This document shows, one piece after another, positions 26,327 through 35,292 of a DNA stretch of 64,000 nt. A program made the position numbers and the translations under genes. Location of the stretch: positions 1-64,000 of the forward strand of contig NZ_JALJEJ010000005.1 in NCBI RefSeq assembly GCF_022953055.1. The letters run 5' to 3'. The notes under the pieces were generated by a model. It saw nothing but the letters and a program-made list of their open reading frames with translations, made no database searches and was not told the origin of the DNA. The stretch's first letter is position 1, and the number at the start of each line of letters is the position of its first letter. Origin of the DNA: Mucilaginibacter straminoryzae. Its GTDB lineage: Bacteria; Bacteroidota; Bacteroidia; Sphingobacteriales; Sphingobacteriaceae.

Positions 26327-26854
26327 TTAAGACTCGTTGGGGGTGAGCAGGATCCAACTAATTTTACCGTTTTTAAACGAGAAACTAATGAATACGTCTA
26401 CTGGTTCACCTTCGGGTGCTGCGAGGAAAACACTCATACCATCTTTATGCCTGGTTCTCCATGAATTGGGGAAATAGTCTTTAAGAAGCGTGATTGGGCT
26501 ACCTATTCCTATCGGCTTTCCAAAACCTTTAGCCGTTTTGAACACAAATAACCATCCGGTCTTACGCATATCCACTGAATTGAAGTTTGCATCCTCAAAT
26601 AAGATACTTGCCGAAGGATAAACATATTCTTTAACTATAGACTCGGAAATTTCGTTATCTACCTTTTTTATTTTCAGCGGTTTGCCTAAAAGCTTATTGA
26701 TATTGGCTTTTTTAAGGCTGTAAACGGGGACCATTTTGGTGCCTGTGTTAAGGTAAATATTTGAGCCATTGATCAGATCATAGTCGCGCTGAGCAAAGGC
26801 AAAAGATACCACTAATTGTAGCAGGATGTAACAGGTAAGGTGTTTTATTTTCAT
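26327..26854 (-). CDS. Hypothetical secreted protein
   Basis: 175 residues with a signal peptide (HLTCYILLQLVVSFAFAQ). No domain was recognised. The mature part begins with a segment rich in Asn and Leu and holds beta-like stretches (GWLFVFKTAKGFG). It is probably periplasmic. It is followed by a terminator and preceded by 87 bases that separate it from the nuclease gene on the same strand. Confidence 0.55.
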   Translation of the reverse strand: MKIKHLTCYILLQLVVSFAFAQRDYDLINGSNIYLNTGTKMVPVYSLKKANINKLLGKPLKIKKVDNEISESIVKEYVYPSASILFEDANFNSVDMRKTGWLFVFKTAKGFGKPIGIGSPITLLKDYFPNSWRTRHKDGMSVFLAAPEGEPVDVFISFSFKNGKISWILLTPNES

Positions 26855-26941
26855 GATTTGTAAGGTTTAGTCTGATATAAAATCACCATCGGGTTAACTG
26901 CCCGATGGTGATCAAAATTAGTTTTATAATCTACAGATAAG

Positions 26942-28366
26942 TTATATCCCGCTATCTTTCTTTACTTCGACAGCATCTTGTACAGATTGAGGTAATGCCG
27001 AAAGTAGGTTGTAACCGGTTACCTGTTCAATAGAACGCACGGTGGTAATGTATTTAGTCCAGTCGCTGTCTATGCTGTTAACATTTGGTGTATTTACCGC
27101 AATAACGCGGGTAGAGCTTGATACCCGGAGAATATCACTGTTACCGGCAGGGATAATTACCGCGACTTTCCACACATTACTTGGTACGGTAATTTTGCCG
27201 CCAGCTAAAGTAGTTGCTGCGCCGTTACTACCTGTGCCACCGCTTCCGTAACTTCCCATGATAATGTATACTTCGTTACCTTCAACTACCTGTGTGCGCA
27301 GGTAATTTTCCAGGTTTGCCCAGGTTTTCTGGTTGTTGTTAGGTGCTTGTGGAATCATGTTCACCATCAGGAAGGTAGCAGAGTTGGCATCTGAAGAACT
27401 GGTACGGTCTGCTGACGGGCAGTTATGTCCGCGGTCGAACCCGGAACCCGAATAACTGTTGCTTTGTACCGCGAAAAAGCCTACCGGTAAGCCTGAATAA
27501 GCAGCAAAGTTATCTAATCTTCCTGTCGCGTTAGTGGTATTCGTTGCGTCGAGGTGCCAGCTCACCCAGTTTGGCGTACTGGTACTGCTGTTGTATGATT
27601 CTGTATAATAACCCAGATCCAGCAGATAGTTATTGCCGCTGGCCGATGTTGCCAAAGCGCCGGATGGGTTACCCATCAGCAGGTTGCTGTTGTCGCCTGT
27701 TGCAGGTGGCGCATCGGTCCCAACTTTAACATCGCGTGCTGACGCTGGTTTGCTTGTCCCGGTGGTATCTGTTGGGTTGGTATCCGGCGTGCCTACGGTT
27801 ATGCCAGGGTCGCCTGTGCCCTTAAACATGATATCATCAATGTTAATGCGTGGCGTGGTGCTGGTAGTAATGTCTTTAATCATCAGACGTACCTTACCGG
27901 TTGCATTTACCTTAAAGGAGTCGGTAACCAATGTGGTATTGGTTTCGGTAATATCTGTACCAATTTGGGTATAGGTGGCGCCACCATCTACAGATTTAAA
28001 CAACTGCCAGGTAGAAGTAGCATCTGTTCCGTATTTACCGTGTTTAATATAAACGGTTGCTAAATTGCTGATATCGAAATTCATGGTGATAGCACCTTGT
28101 TTCAACCGGACAGACTGGGTTCCGTTTTTAAGATCAGCAGCAAGGCTACCGATAAGCGCATTATCAAAATTCCAGGAACCCGTACTTAGGTTTACATCTG
28201 CTTTTGCGTATGACGTTTTAGAGCCGTTATCGAAATTTTCAGTGATCGCGTAAGTTTTTACGGGCACAGGTGGATCTATCGGCGTTATATTATCGTTGTG
28301 ATCTTTTTTACAGCTGATAAACGCAAAGGAGAGGCTTGTAATTACGAGTAGAGATTTAATTTTCAT
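26942..28366 (-). CDS. Secreted DNA/RNA non-specific endonuclease lipoprotein
   Basis: 474 residues. A lipoprotein signal ends at ISCKK (Cys about 20). A beta-sandwich region (about 40-190) of jelly-roll type precedes a NUC-type endonuclease domain at about 230-450. The catalytic DRGH motif (FDRGHNCPSADR) and the Asn-bearing helix (NMIPQAPNNNQKTW) of the beta-beta-alpha-metal nucleases are intact. The enzyme would cut DNA and RNA at the cell surface, giving phosphate and nucleosides or defence against DNA. Substrate preference is unknown. Confidence 0.87.
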   Translation of the reverse strand: MKIKSLLVITSLSFAFISCKKDHNDNITPIDPPVPVKTYAITENFDNGSKTSYAKADVNLSTGSWNFDNALIGSLAADLKNGTQSVRLKQGAITMNFDISNLATVYIKHGKYGTDATSTWQLFKSVDGGATYTQIGTDITETNTTLVTDSFKVNATGKVRLMIKDITTSTTPRINIDDIMFKGTGDPGITVGTPDTNPTDTTGTSKPASARDVKVGTDAPPATGDNSNLLMGNPSGALATSASGNNYLLDLGYYTESYNSSTSTPNWVSWHLDATNTTNATGRLDNFAAYSGLPVGFFAVQSNSYSGSGFDRGHNCPSADRTSSSDANSATFLMVNMIPQAPNNNQKTWANLENYLRTQVVEGNEVYIIMGSYGSGGTGSNGAATTLAGGKITVPSNVWKVAVIIPAGNSDILRVSSSTRVIAVNTPNVNSIDSDWTKYITTVRSIEQVTGYNLLSALPQSVQDAVEVKKDSGI

Positions 28367-28563
28367 ATGAGAACATTTTGAGTCTGCTAAGTTCCAATAA
28401 TAATATTAACTTAATGTTAATAAAAAATAGACGGGATATAACTTATTTTACTGTAGATAAATCATTTAAGTAATTTTAAAGGTGATTATAAGGATGTTTG
28501 CTTAACAAAATCTTTTAAATCGAGCCCTTATTTCAGATAACACACCATCTGACTGGAAGTACC

Positions 28564-28571
28564 TATATTTG
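28564..28571 (+). promoter_or_regulatory. -7 promoter element of thiL
   Basis: TATATTTG fits TAnnTTTG. The predicted transcript start (about 28575) is one base before the thiL ATG (28576), so the mRNA may be essentially leaderless. No TTG at the expected -33 place. Confidence 0.55.
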
Positions 28572-28575
28572 CAAA

Positions 28576-29622
28576 ATGGATCTGTTCGAGAATACCGAGA
28601 AAACAAACCTGCAGGAATTAGGCGAATTTGGCCTGATTAGTCACCTTACAAAAAATTTTCCACTAAAGCGGGAAAGTACTAATAAGGGTATTGGTGATGA
28701 TGCGGCAGTGTTGGATGCCGGTGGTAAGAAGATTTTGGTATCAACCGATATGCTGCTGGAAGGTATCCATTTCGATCTGGCTTATACCCCATTGAAGCAT
28801 TTGGGCTATAAAGCCATCCAGGTGAACCTAAGCGATATTTACGCCATGAACGGAATACCGGAACAGGTGACCGTTTCTATCGGTCTTTCCAGCAAGTTCC
28901 CTCTGGAGGCGATTGAGGAGCTTTACGAAGGCATTTACGTTGCATGTGAAAAATATAACGTCGACCTGGTAGGCGGCGACACCACTTCGTCAAAACAAGG
29001 ACTGGTGATCAGCGTGACGGTTTTAGGTTACGCGGATGAAAAAGACGTTACCTATCGCAATACGGCAGAAGAAGGCGACCTGATCTGCGTTAGCGGCGAC
29101 CTGGGCGGAGCCTATATGGGCCTGCAATTGCTGGAACGCGAGAAAATTGTTTTCCTTGAGAACCCGCAGATCCAGCCAGACCTGGAAGGGAAAGATTATA
29201 TTGTAGAACGGCAGCTAAAACCCGAAGCACGCCGCGATGTGATCGACCTGTTAAAATCGCGCGATATTAAACCAACCTCCATGATCGATGTGTCAGACGG
29301 CCTGGCTTCCGAAGTTTTACATATCTGCAAGCAAAGCGATAAAGGATGTAATCTGTACGAGGAGAAAATCCCGATCGACCCGATGACTTACGAAACTGCA
29401 CGGGAATTTGGGATTGATCCAACGGTTTGTGCACTAAGCGGTGGTGAAGATTATGAGTTGCTGTTTACTATTAAACAAGCCGATTACGACAAGATCAAGC
29501 ATGATGTGGACGTGAGCATCATTGGCTATATTACCGAGCCTGCTGCGGGTTACAACTTAGTTTCTAAAAGCGGACAGGTGCATACCATTACCGCCCAGGG
29601 CTGGAACGCCTTTAAAGGATAG
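28576..29622 (+). CDS. thiL: Thiamine-monophosphate kinase
   Basis: 348 residues. ThiL motifs are the N-terminal GIGDDAAVLD, VSTDMLLEGIHFD, the GGDTT motif and SGGEDYELLF near the C-terminus. It phosphorylates thiamine monophosphate to thiamine pyrophosphate in the cytoplasm. It is followed by a repeat-rich intergenic region rather than other thiamine genes. Confidence 0.95.
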   Translation: MDLFENTEKTNLQELGEFGLISHLTKNFPLKRESTNKGIGDDAAVLDAGGKKILVSTDMLLEGIHFDLAYTPLKHLGYKAIQVNLSDIYAMNGIPEQVTVSIGLSSKFPLEAIEELYEGIYVACEKYNVDLVGGDTTSSKQGLVISVTVLGYADEKDVTYRNTAEEGDLICVSGDLGGAYMGLQLLEREKIVFLENPQIQPDLEGKDYIVERQLKPEARRDVIDLLKSRDIKPTSMIDVSDGLASEVLHICKQSDKGCNLYEEKIPIDPMTYETAREFGIDPTVCALSGGEDYELLFTIKQADYDKIKHDVDVSIIGYITEPAAGYNLVSKSGQVHTITAQGWNAFKG

Positions 29623-29626
29623 AAGA

Positions 29627-29654
29627 GATACAAGAAGCAAGATACAAGAAGCAA
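29627..29654. repeat. Two tandem copies of GATACAAGAAGCAA
   Basis: The 14-base unit occurs at 29627-29640 and 29641-29654 without spacer, just after thiL. Only two units are present. Confidence 0.7.
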
Positions 29655-29665
29655 GACTTATCTTC

Positions 29666-29861
29666 ATCGCGCGCGTTTGCAACGCGTGCGATATCGGAGA
29701 TTATTCATTCATCTCTCAGCATTGTAGAGACACGATACATCGTGTCTTAGATGGTGTTTTATGGAGACACAAGGTATTGTGTATCTACATCTATCTTTCA
29801 AAAATTTCCCTTAGAACCCGACGTTGAAATAGTCGCTTGTAGATACACGAAACCTCGTATC
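29666..29861. repeat. Cluster of REP-like palindromes
   Basis: A 12-base stem with one mismatch (29666-29677 and 29681-29692) is followed by three variants of one 25-27-base palindrome: 29723-29747 (AGACACGAT/ATCGTGTCT perfect), 29761-29790 in the opposite orientation, and 29838-29862. They share the pattern GTAGAkACAC..GTrTCT. Such elements are mobile-like intergenic repeats. Confidence 0.7.
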
Positions 29862-29912
29862 TTCGTTTGATAGGCGGCCTTGAATCCTGTCTAATTAGCT
29901 ACACTTCTGATC

Positions 29913-29998
29913 GCATCATTGCGAGGAACGAAGCAATCTCAGAAGCGATAAATCCTTTTGGGATTGCTTCTCGCCTTTCGGCGAATCGCAATGACGAT
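29913..29998. repeat. Long imperfect inverted repeat (TCATTGCGAGGAACG family)
   Basis: The arms contain TCATTGCGAGGAACGAAGC and its near-complement GGATTGCTTCTCGCC...CGCAATGACG. The sequence belongs to a widespread bacterial intergenic repeat type. It ends 64 bases before the stop of the rhomboid gene. Confidence 0.7.
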
Positions 29999-30062
29999 AT
30001 AGGATAGTTTTATTTGATATGCAAGTTCAGGATGACTTAAAACAATTCGAAGTCAATACCTT

Positions 30063-30680
30063 TTACCCTACACCTAATTGCCGTAAAAAATTACCGATGA
30101 CTTCATGGTTCAGGATAATGGTGATCATTACACCGGCAAGCGCGCCAAAAAAGTGCGCATCGTGATTAATAGAGTCATTAGACCTGCGCGACGCATAGGC
30201 ACAATAAATGAGGTAAAGCACACCATATAAAATTGCCGGGATGGGAATCGGCAACGGAAATACCATCATGCGGGTAAGCGGATTGTACAGGATATAACTA
30301 AACACCACTGCACTGATAGCGCCGGAAGCACCAAGGCTTCTGTACCAAATATCATTCTTATGTTTCACTACAGAAGGCATATCGCTTAGCACAAGGCTGG
30401 CTACATAAAGCAAAGCAAACTGCCAGTGCCCTAAATAATTGGCTTCTAAAGTGAAAGCGAAAAAGAAATACGACAGCATGTTGAAAAACAGGTGCCCCCA
30501 ATCGCGGTGGATCAGGCCGCTGGTAATCAGCGTGTAAATCCTCGATCCCCGTGATACATCGTAAGGTTGCAGCATAAACCTGCTGTAAATTTCTTCATTA
30601 TAAAAAGCAATTAGTGAGGTAAGGATGGTCAGCGCGAAAATAGCGGAGGCCACCGGGGCGTATGTTAGGTATTCGATCAT
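30063..30680 (-). CDS. Rhomboid family intramembrane serine protease
   Basis: 205 residues with about six hydrophobic helices. The catalytic Ser lies in GASGA (Ser about 119), and the second catalytic His is at HDAHFFG (about 176). The N-terminal HRDWGHLFFNM motif is the usual rhomboid L1/H2 region. Members cleave membrane proteins inside the bilayer. It lies directly 3' of the M14 peptidase on the same strand with no gap (30681), so both are likely one operon. Confidence 0.88.
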   Translation of the reverse strand: MIEYLTYAPVASAIFALTILTSLIAFYNEEIYSRFMLQPYDVSRGSRIYTLITSGLIHRDWGHLFFNMLSYFFFAFTLEANYLGHWQFALLYVASLVLSDMPSVVKHKNDIWYRSLGASGAISAVVFSYILYNPLTRMMVFPLPIPIPAILYGVLYLIYCAYASRRSNDSINHDAHFFGALAGVMITIILNHEVIGNFLRQLGVG

Positions 30681-32426
30681 TTATTTTAAATCTAATTTAG
30701 TATCAGAAAGTAACCGTCCGATAGGGTATCGCAAATAAGTTTTTTCAAACCAGGGCGAATTACGGTAAACAAATTCCAGCTGCTGCGAAGCACTCGCTGC
30801 CAATTTAAGATTATTTGCCTTTTCATTATCCAGTTTCTTGCGAAGTTCAGGGTCGCGTTTTAACAAGTCTGCCGCTATATCTTCAAACACATAATCTGAA
30901 TAATGTTCTTTTTGGCCCAGTATGGAATCAAAAAAGTTCCAGGCAAAGAAAGAATCTACACCTTGCGGCTCTAAGGTTTCCACAATGTATCGGTTAATCG
31001 CCTGGTTGGTATATACCACATAATCTCCCTGCAAGAATTTTACTTTAGTGGTCATTGCATTTAGTTTTACGTTGCTGTGCAGGTAATGGCCTTCGTATGG
31101 CCGTGTCGAGGTTTTATAATCGGCAATGTAATACATTTGCAGGTCGAGCGTAGTGTCATGTGCTAATTGGTGCATTTCTACCTCGTTCAGTTTAAACAAC
31201 TCGATCACCTTGCCCCAGGCTTGGGGTATCACATAAGCAACCGGTTTATCAACACTTATCGTTGGTTTGTAGGTATTATAATAATTAATGGTTTTGGTGT
31301 AGGGCTTGTTTCTATCATAATACAACCGGTTCAGACCGCTGATCTCGCTCGGCTTCCACCCGGCTTCATAACCTTTAAAAGTGATGGTATCATGGTGCTG
31401 TTCATCCAGTTCCCAGTTCAGTGCAAAAGTTTTTTGCTGCTTTACCTGCGTATCGGCCTGCTGTTTCAGCTTACCGATCAGCTCATGGTCACGCTGGCAA
31501 ATGTCTATCAGGTGCTGCATAAAATCATAGGTGGCATAAACCCGTTTGTCGAAAGGTTTCAGCATGTGTGTTTCTGTTACGTAGCTGATGATGTTGCGCA
31601 GTACGGTGTAGCCGGTAGAAAATCGTGGCGTTTCCAGGAAGGCGACGATGCCGGAATCGGGCGTCGTTTTTTCGCTCTCCACATAGGGGATCATTTCGTA
31701 TCCGGTCCGCTTCATCCGTTTATATAACTCCGGCGAGAGGGTTTCAGCAGTGTATTTGGCCAGGATTGGGTTTTGCTTATCCTTCTGTGTTTCAATCAGC
31801 GTCATCACGTATTGATAGTCTGCACCGTCGCTGGTGTGGTTATCCACAAAAACTTCCGGTTGCCAGGTGTTCAGGATTTGCATAAAGGCTAAAGCATTCC
31901 GGCTGTCAGCCTTAATAAAGTCGCGGTTCAGGTCGAGGTTCCTGGCGTTGCCCCTAAACCCGTAAGCCCTGGGCCCATTCTGGCTGATCCTGGATACCCC
32001 ACGGTTTAAGCAACCATCGATATTGTACACAGCGATAAAGCACAACACGACATCGTTAGGCAGCTTATTGTTTTTTAGCAGATCACGGGTGAGCATCATG
32101 GTCGCATCGATCCCTTCCGGCTCGCCGGGGTGGATGCCATTATTGATCAGGATGATGCGCTTGTTCTGTTTATGGATCAGCGCCGGATCAAATACGCGGT
32201 TTTTAGATAGTACGATCAACGTAAGTGGCTTGCCCACATCGGTCGAACCGATATTTAATAATTTCAATTGGTTATACTTCTTCGCCAGTTGCTGGTAGTA
32301 GGTAATGATCTCGTGATAGTTGGCGGTGTAGTTTTTGTCTTTACTTAGTTCGAATGGTGTAAGCTGGGCAAAAAGCCGGGTCGAAAAGAGCAGCAGGCAG
32401 GATATATACAGGAAAGTTTTTTTCAT
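30681..32426 (-). CDS. Secreted M14 zinc carboxypeptidase
   Basis: 581 residues with a signal peptide (TFLYISCLLLFSTRLFAQ). The zinc motif HPGEPEG is at about 108-114 and a downstream zinc-ligand His at VDNHTSDGADY. A FLETPRFSTGY motif is a plausible catalytic-Glu region. Members cleave C-terminal residues or hydrolyse gamma-D-Glu peptide bonds; the substrate is unknown. The pair with rhomboid suggests an envelope proteolysis unit. A TACTTTTG -7 element lies 35 bases upstream. Confidence 0.85.
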   Translation of the reverse strand: MKKTFLYISCLLLFSTRLFAQLTPFELSKDKNYTANYHEIITYYQQLAKKYNQLKLLNIGSTDVGKPLTLIVLSKNRVFDPALIHKQNKRIILINNGIHPGEPEGIDATMMLTRDLLKNNKLPNDVVLCFIAVYNIDGCLNRGVSRISQNGPRAYGFRGNARNLDLNRDFIKADSRNALAFMQILNTWQPEVFVDNHTSDGADYQYVMTLIETQKDKQNPILAKYTAETLSPELYKRMKRTGYEMIPYVESEKTTPDSGIVAFLETPRFSTGYTVLRNIISYVTETHMLKPFDKRVYATYDFMQHLIDICQRDHELIGKLKQQADTQVKQQKTFALNWELDEQHHDTITFKGYEAGWKPSEISGLNRLYYDRNKPYTKTINYYNTYKPTISVDKPVAYVIPQAWGKVIELFKLNEVEMHQLAHDTTLDLQMYYIADYKTSTRPYEGHYLHSNVKLNAMTTKVKFLQGDYVVYTNQAINRYIVETLEPQGVDSFFAWNFFDSILGQKEHYSDYVFEDIAADLLKRDPELRKKLDNEKANNLKLAASASQQLEFVYRNSPWFEKTYLRYPIGRLLSDTKLDLK

Positions 32427-32460
32427 TAGCGTTTAATTATAACTGAAGGCTTGTTGTATT

Positions 32461-32468
32461 CAAAAGTA
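32461..32468 (-). promoter_or_regulatory. -7 promoter element for the M14-rhomboid unit
   Basis: TACTTTTG on the minus strand fits TAnnTTTG, 35 bases before the M14 start. No TTG at the -33 position. Confidence 0.5.
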
Positions 32469-32610
32469 AATCAAAAATATTCTGCATCGTGCTGCCTTTC
32501 AAATGTTTTAGATTCCTGTTATTAGAATAGCCTTGTGCTGTAGTTTACATCGGCTGGTTGTTCCGGAAAACTTATAGTGCCACTATGGGTTAAACGCAGG
32601 GGCAAGACTC

Positions 32611-32640
32611 TTGCAACTTTATAAAGGAGTTGTATCTTTA
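32611..32640 (+). promoter_or_regulatory. Promoter of the ergothioneine-type operon
   Basis: TTG (32611-32613) and TATCTTTA (32633-32640) are separated by exactly 19 bases, matching the Bacteroidota -33/-7 promoter with one mismatch in the -7 box. Predicted start is near 32644, giving a leader of about 34 bases before the DUF427 gene. Confidence 0.65.
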
Positions 32641-32677
32641 TTACAACAATTGAATAAAAACCCGATTCTAATACCTT

Positions 32678-32959
32678 ATGAAAGCGATCTGGAATAACGA
32701 AATCATCGCCGAAAGCAACGATACCATTGTAGTAGAAAATAACCACTATTTCCCTGCCGATAGCATTAAACAGGAGTACTTTAAGCCAACAGACAGCCAT
32801 ACGAGTTGTGTGTGGAAGGGCCGTGCTTCTTATTACACCGTTGAAGTGAATGGTAAGGAAAACCTGGATGCAGCCTGGTATTACCCCGAACCAAAACCTG
32901 CAGCAGAACAAATAAAAGGCAGGATTGCCTTTTGGAAAGGCGTACAGGTGACGGAATAA
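32678..32959 (+). CDS. DUF427 family protein
   Basis: 93 residues covering one DUF427 domain (PF04248), from KAIWNNEIIAESNDT to the conserved AAWYYPEP segment. The family is small and cytoplasmic with no assigned reaction. It is the first gene of the six-gene operon, 1 base before the FAD reductase. Its place suggests a link to thiol chemistry; that is inference. Confidence 0.85.
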   Translation: MKAIWNNEIIAESNDTIVVENNHYFPADSIKQEYFKPTDSHTSCVWKGRASYYTVEVNGKENLDAAWYYPEPKPAAEQIKGRIAFWKGVQVTE

Positions 32960-32960
32960 T

Positions 32961-34340
32961 ATGAAACACTACGACGCAATTGTGATTGGCTCGGGGCAGG
33001 CGGGTTCTCCGCTTTGCAAGAAGCTGGCAAAACAGGGCAAGAAAACCGCGCTGATAGAGCGGCGTTACATCGGCGGCACTTGTGTCAATGATGGTTGTAC
33101 GCCTACAAAAACATGGCTTGGGTCGGCCAAGGCTGCTTATAATGCCCAGCATGCAAAGCATGTGGGTGTGCATGTGGATGGGTACCATGTCGATCTGAAA
33201 AAGATCAAACACCGCAAAGAGGAAATCGTCCTGAAATCGCGTAACGGCAGTTTGAAGTCGATGGAGCAAACGCCTAACCTGGATATATACTTTGCCGAAG
33301 CTTCCTTTACAGGGCATAAGACGTTGAAACTAAAATTGAATAACGGTGGAGAAGAGGAGCTGTCCGCAGACCTGATATTCATTAATGTAGGCGCTGCACC
33401 GGCTATTCCTGATATAGAAGGGCTTAAGGACATAGATTATCTTACCTCTACCGGTATCCTGGAGCTTGAAGAAATCCCCGGGCATCTGGCTATCCTCGGC
33501 GGAAGTTATATCGCGCTGGAATTTGCGCAGATGTTCAGGCGCTTTGGCAGTAAGGTAACCATACTGGAAAGAGGGCCACGGATCATGTCGCATGAAGACG
33601 ATGATATTGCCGACGAAATAGCGCGGATACTACGCGAAGAGGAGATCTCGATCCTGACAGACACACACGCAACCCGTTTCTCAAAGGATAGTGAAGGGAT
33701 TACGATAGATTTTAAAACCCAAGATCAGCACGGAACACTCAATGCTACGCATGTACTGGTAGCTACCGGCCGCAAGCCGCAGACGGAAAAACTCGGGATG
33801 GATAAAACCGGTGTTACCCTTACAGAAAAGTGCTTCATCCCCGTGAATAATAAGCTGGAAACAGTAGTGCCGGGAATATATGCTTTGGGCGATGTAAACG
33901 GTGGTCCGGCTTTTACGCATATCTCGTACAACGATTACACCATCGTTTACCGCAACTTATTTGAAGGGGCCAACTTAACTACCACCGGCCGGCCTGTTCC
34001 CTACTGTATGTTTACGGACCCGCAGCTAGGCCGGATCGGCATTACAGAAAAACAGGCACGTGAGCAGGGCTATAACTACAAAGCGGTAAAGCTGAGCATG
34101 AAACATGTGGCTCGCGCGGTGGAGTTGGGTGATACCCGCGGCATGATGAAAGCAATTGTAGATTTGGATACCCGTAAAATACTGGGTGCGGCAATATTGG
34201 GTGAAGAAGGCGGCGAAGTAGTTTCGGTATTGCAAATGGCCATGATGGGCGGGATTACGTATGACGAGATCAGGTATTGTGTGTTTGCGCACCCGACGTA
34301 TTCAGAATCGCTCAATAACCTGTTCATGCAGTTGGATTAA
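32961..34340 (+). CDS. FAD-dependent pyridine nucleotide-disulfide reductase (mercuric-reductase-like)
   Basis: 459 residues of class I disulfide reductase. FAD motif IGSGQAGSP, redox-active Cys pair C41 and C46 (GGTCVNDGCTPTK), second nucleotide motif GGSYIALEFAQ and a C-terminal HPTYSE His-Glu pair. The family covers lipoamide, glutathione, mycothione and mercuric reductases. Lacking an N-terminal HMA domain or C-terminal Cys pair, it is unlikely to be a mercury reductase. Located between DUF427 and an EgtUV-like transporter and EgtB-EgtD, a role in reducing an ergothioneine disulfide or related low-mass thiol is a fair inference, untested. Confidence 0.85.
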   Translation: MKHYDAIVIGSGQAGSPLCKKLAKQGKKTALIERRYIGGTCVNDGCTPTKTWLGSAKAAYNAQHAKHVGVHVDGYHVDLKKIKHRKEEIVLKSRNGSLKSMEQTPNLDIYFAEASFTGHKTLKLKLNNGGEEELSADLIFINVGAAPAIPDIEGLKDIDYLTSTGILELEEIPGHLAILGGSYIALEFAQMFRRFGSKVTILERGPRIMSHEDDDIADEIARILREEEISILTDTHATRFSKDSEGITIDFKTQDQHGTLNATHVLVATGRKPQTEKLGMDKTGVTLTEKCFIPVNNKLETVVPGIYALGDVNGGPAFTHISYNDYTIVYRNLFEGANLTTTGRPVPYCMFTDPQLGRIGITEKQAREQGYNYKAVKLSMKHVARAVELGDTRGMMKAIVDLDTRKILGAAILGEEGGEVVSVLQMAMMGGITYDEIRYCVFAHPTYSESLNNLFMQLD

Positions 34341-34341
34341 T

Positions 34342-35292
34342 TTGATCTCTGTACAAAATATCAGCAAGCATTACGGCCCGGTAAAGGCAGTAGACGGCGT
34401 ATCTTTTGAAGTTGCCGAAGGGGAAACCGTGGCACTGCTGGGTACCAGCGGATGCGGTAAGACTACTACCCTTAAGATGATTAACCGGTTGATTGAGCCA
34501 ACCGCAGGCGAGCTATTCATCGACGGTAAAAACGTTAAAGATCAGCCTGCAGAATTGCTACGGCGCTCTATAGGTTACGTATTGCAGAACACAGGTCTTT
34601 TCCCTCACTATACCATCGAAGAAAACATTGGCGTGGTGCCCTCATTGTTGAAATGGGATAAACAGAAAACCAGGCAAAGAACATTAGAGTTACTGGAGAA
34701 ATTGCATTTGCCGCAAGATGTGCTTAAGCAATACCCTTCTCAATTGAGCGGTGGGCAGCAGCAGCGCGTCGGTCTGGCGCGTGCGCTGGTGGCTGATGCG
34801 CCGGTGCTATTAATGGACGAGCCATTCGGCGCGCTGGATAACATTACGCGGACTAAAATCCAGGAAGAGTTTAAGCAACTGGACGAGCTGAAGCGCAAAA
34901 CCATTATCATGGTAACGCATGATGTGCAGGAAGCCTTCACCCTCGCAGACAGGATCTGCCTGATGCATAAAGGTAAGATTGTCCAGATCGGTACGCCACA
35001 GCAGCTATTGTTCCACCCGGCAATTGATTTTGTAAAGCAGTTTTTAGAAGGGCAGCGCCTGCAGTTAGAATTGGCGTCTGTTAAAGTAACTGACCTGTGG
35101 GATAACTTTTCAGATCAACCCGGAGAGGATGCTGAAAGCGAAACAGCAGATATAACCATTTGGGAGGCCTTCCGATTATTTACGAACGGCCGTACCAGTG
35201 TTACCTTCAGCAGAGCAAACGAGCGAAAGAAAATTGATTTTAGCGCGTTGATGCTCGCTTTTCAACAATACCAGGAACAGCAAACAGCATGA
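34342..35292 (+). CDS. EgtV/OpuCA-like ABC ATPase
   Basis: 316 residues. The frame is open from 34261, but that part overlaps the reductase; a TTG at 34342, one base after the TAA, gives the natural N-terminus (MISVQNISKHYGPVKAVDG). Walker A GTSGCGKT, signature LSGGQQQR, Walker B LLMDEPFGALD, H loop MVTHDVQEA: the quaternary-amine importer branch. About 80 residues after the cassette lack a recognised domain. It overlaps the permease gene by 4 bases (ATGA). It would power uptake of a trimethylammonium compound such as ergothioneine or betaine. Confidence 0.88.
   Translation: MISVQNISKHYGPVKAVDGVSFEVAEGETVALLGTSGCGKTTTLKMINRLIEPTAGELFIDGKNVKDQPAELLRRSIGYVLQNTGLFPHYTIEENIGVVPSLLKWDKQKTRQRTLELLEKLHLPQDVLKQYPSQLSGGQQQRVGLARALVADAPVLLMDEPFGALDNITRTKIQEEFKQLDELKRKTIIMVTHDVQEAFTLADRICLMHKGKIVQIGTPQQLLFHPAIDFVKQFLEGQRLQLELASVKVTDLWDNFSDQPGEDAESETADITIWEAFRLFTNGRTSVTFSRANERKKIDFSALMLAFQQYQEQQTA

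Noticed and set aside
29627..29654. Possible CRISPR remnant
   Set aside because: Only two adjacent units of 14 bases, no spacers, no cas genes.
29666..29998. Possible structured regulatory RNA
   Set aside because: The hairpins are better explained as REP-like intergenic repeats; they belong to widespread repeat types.
32961..34340. Mercury resistance locus
   Set aside because: The reductase lacks an N-terminal HMA domain and C-terminal Cys pair, and no merR, merT or merP is nearby.
34261..34341. Upstream extension of the EgtV-like gene
   Set aside because: It lies inside the reductase gene and has no ABC similarity; the TTG at 34342 gives the normal N-terminus.
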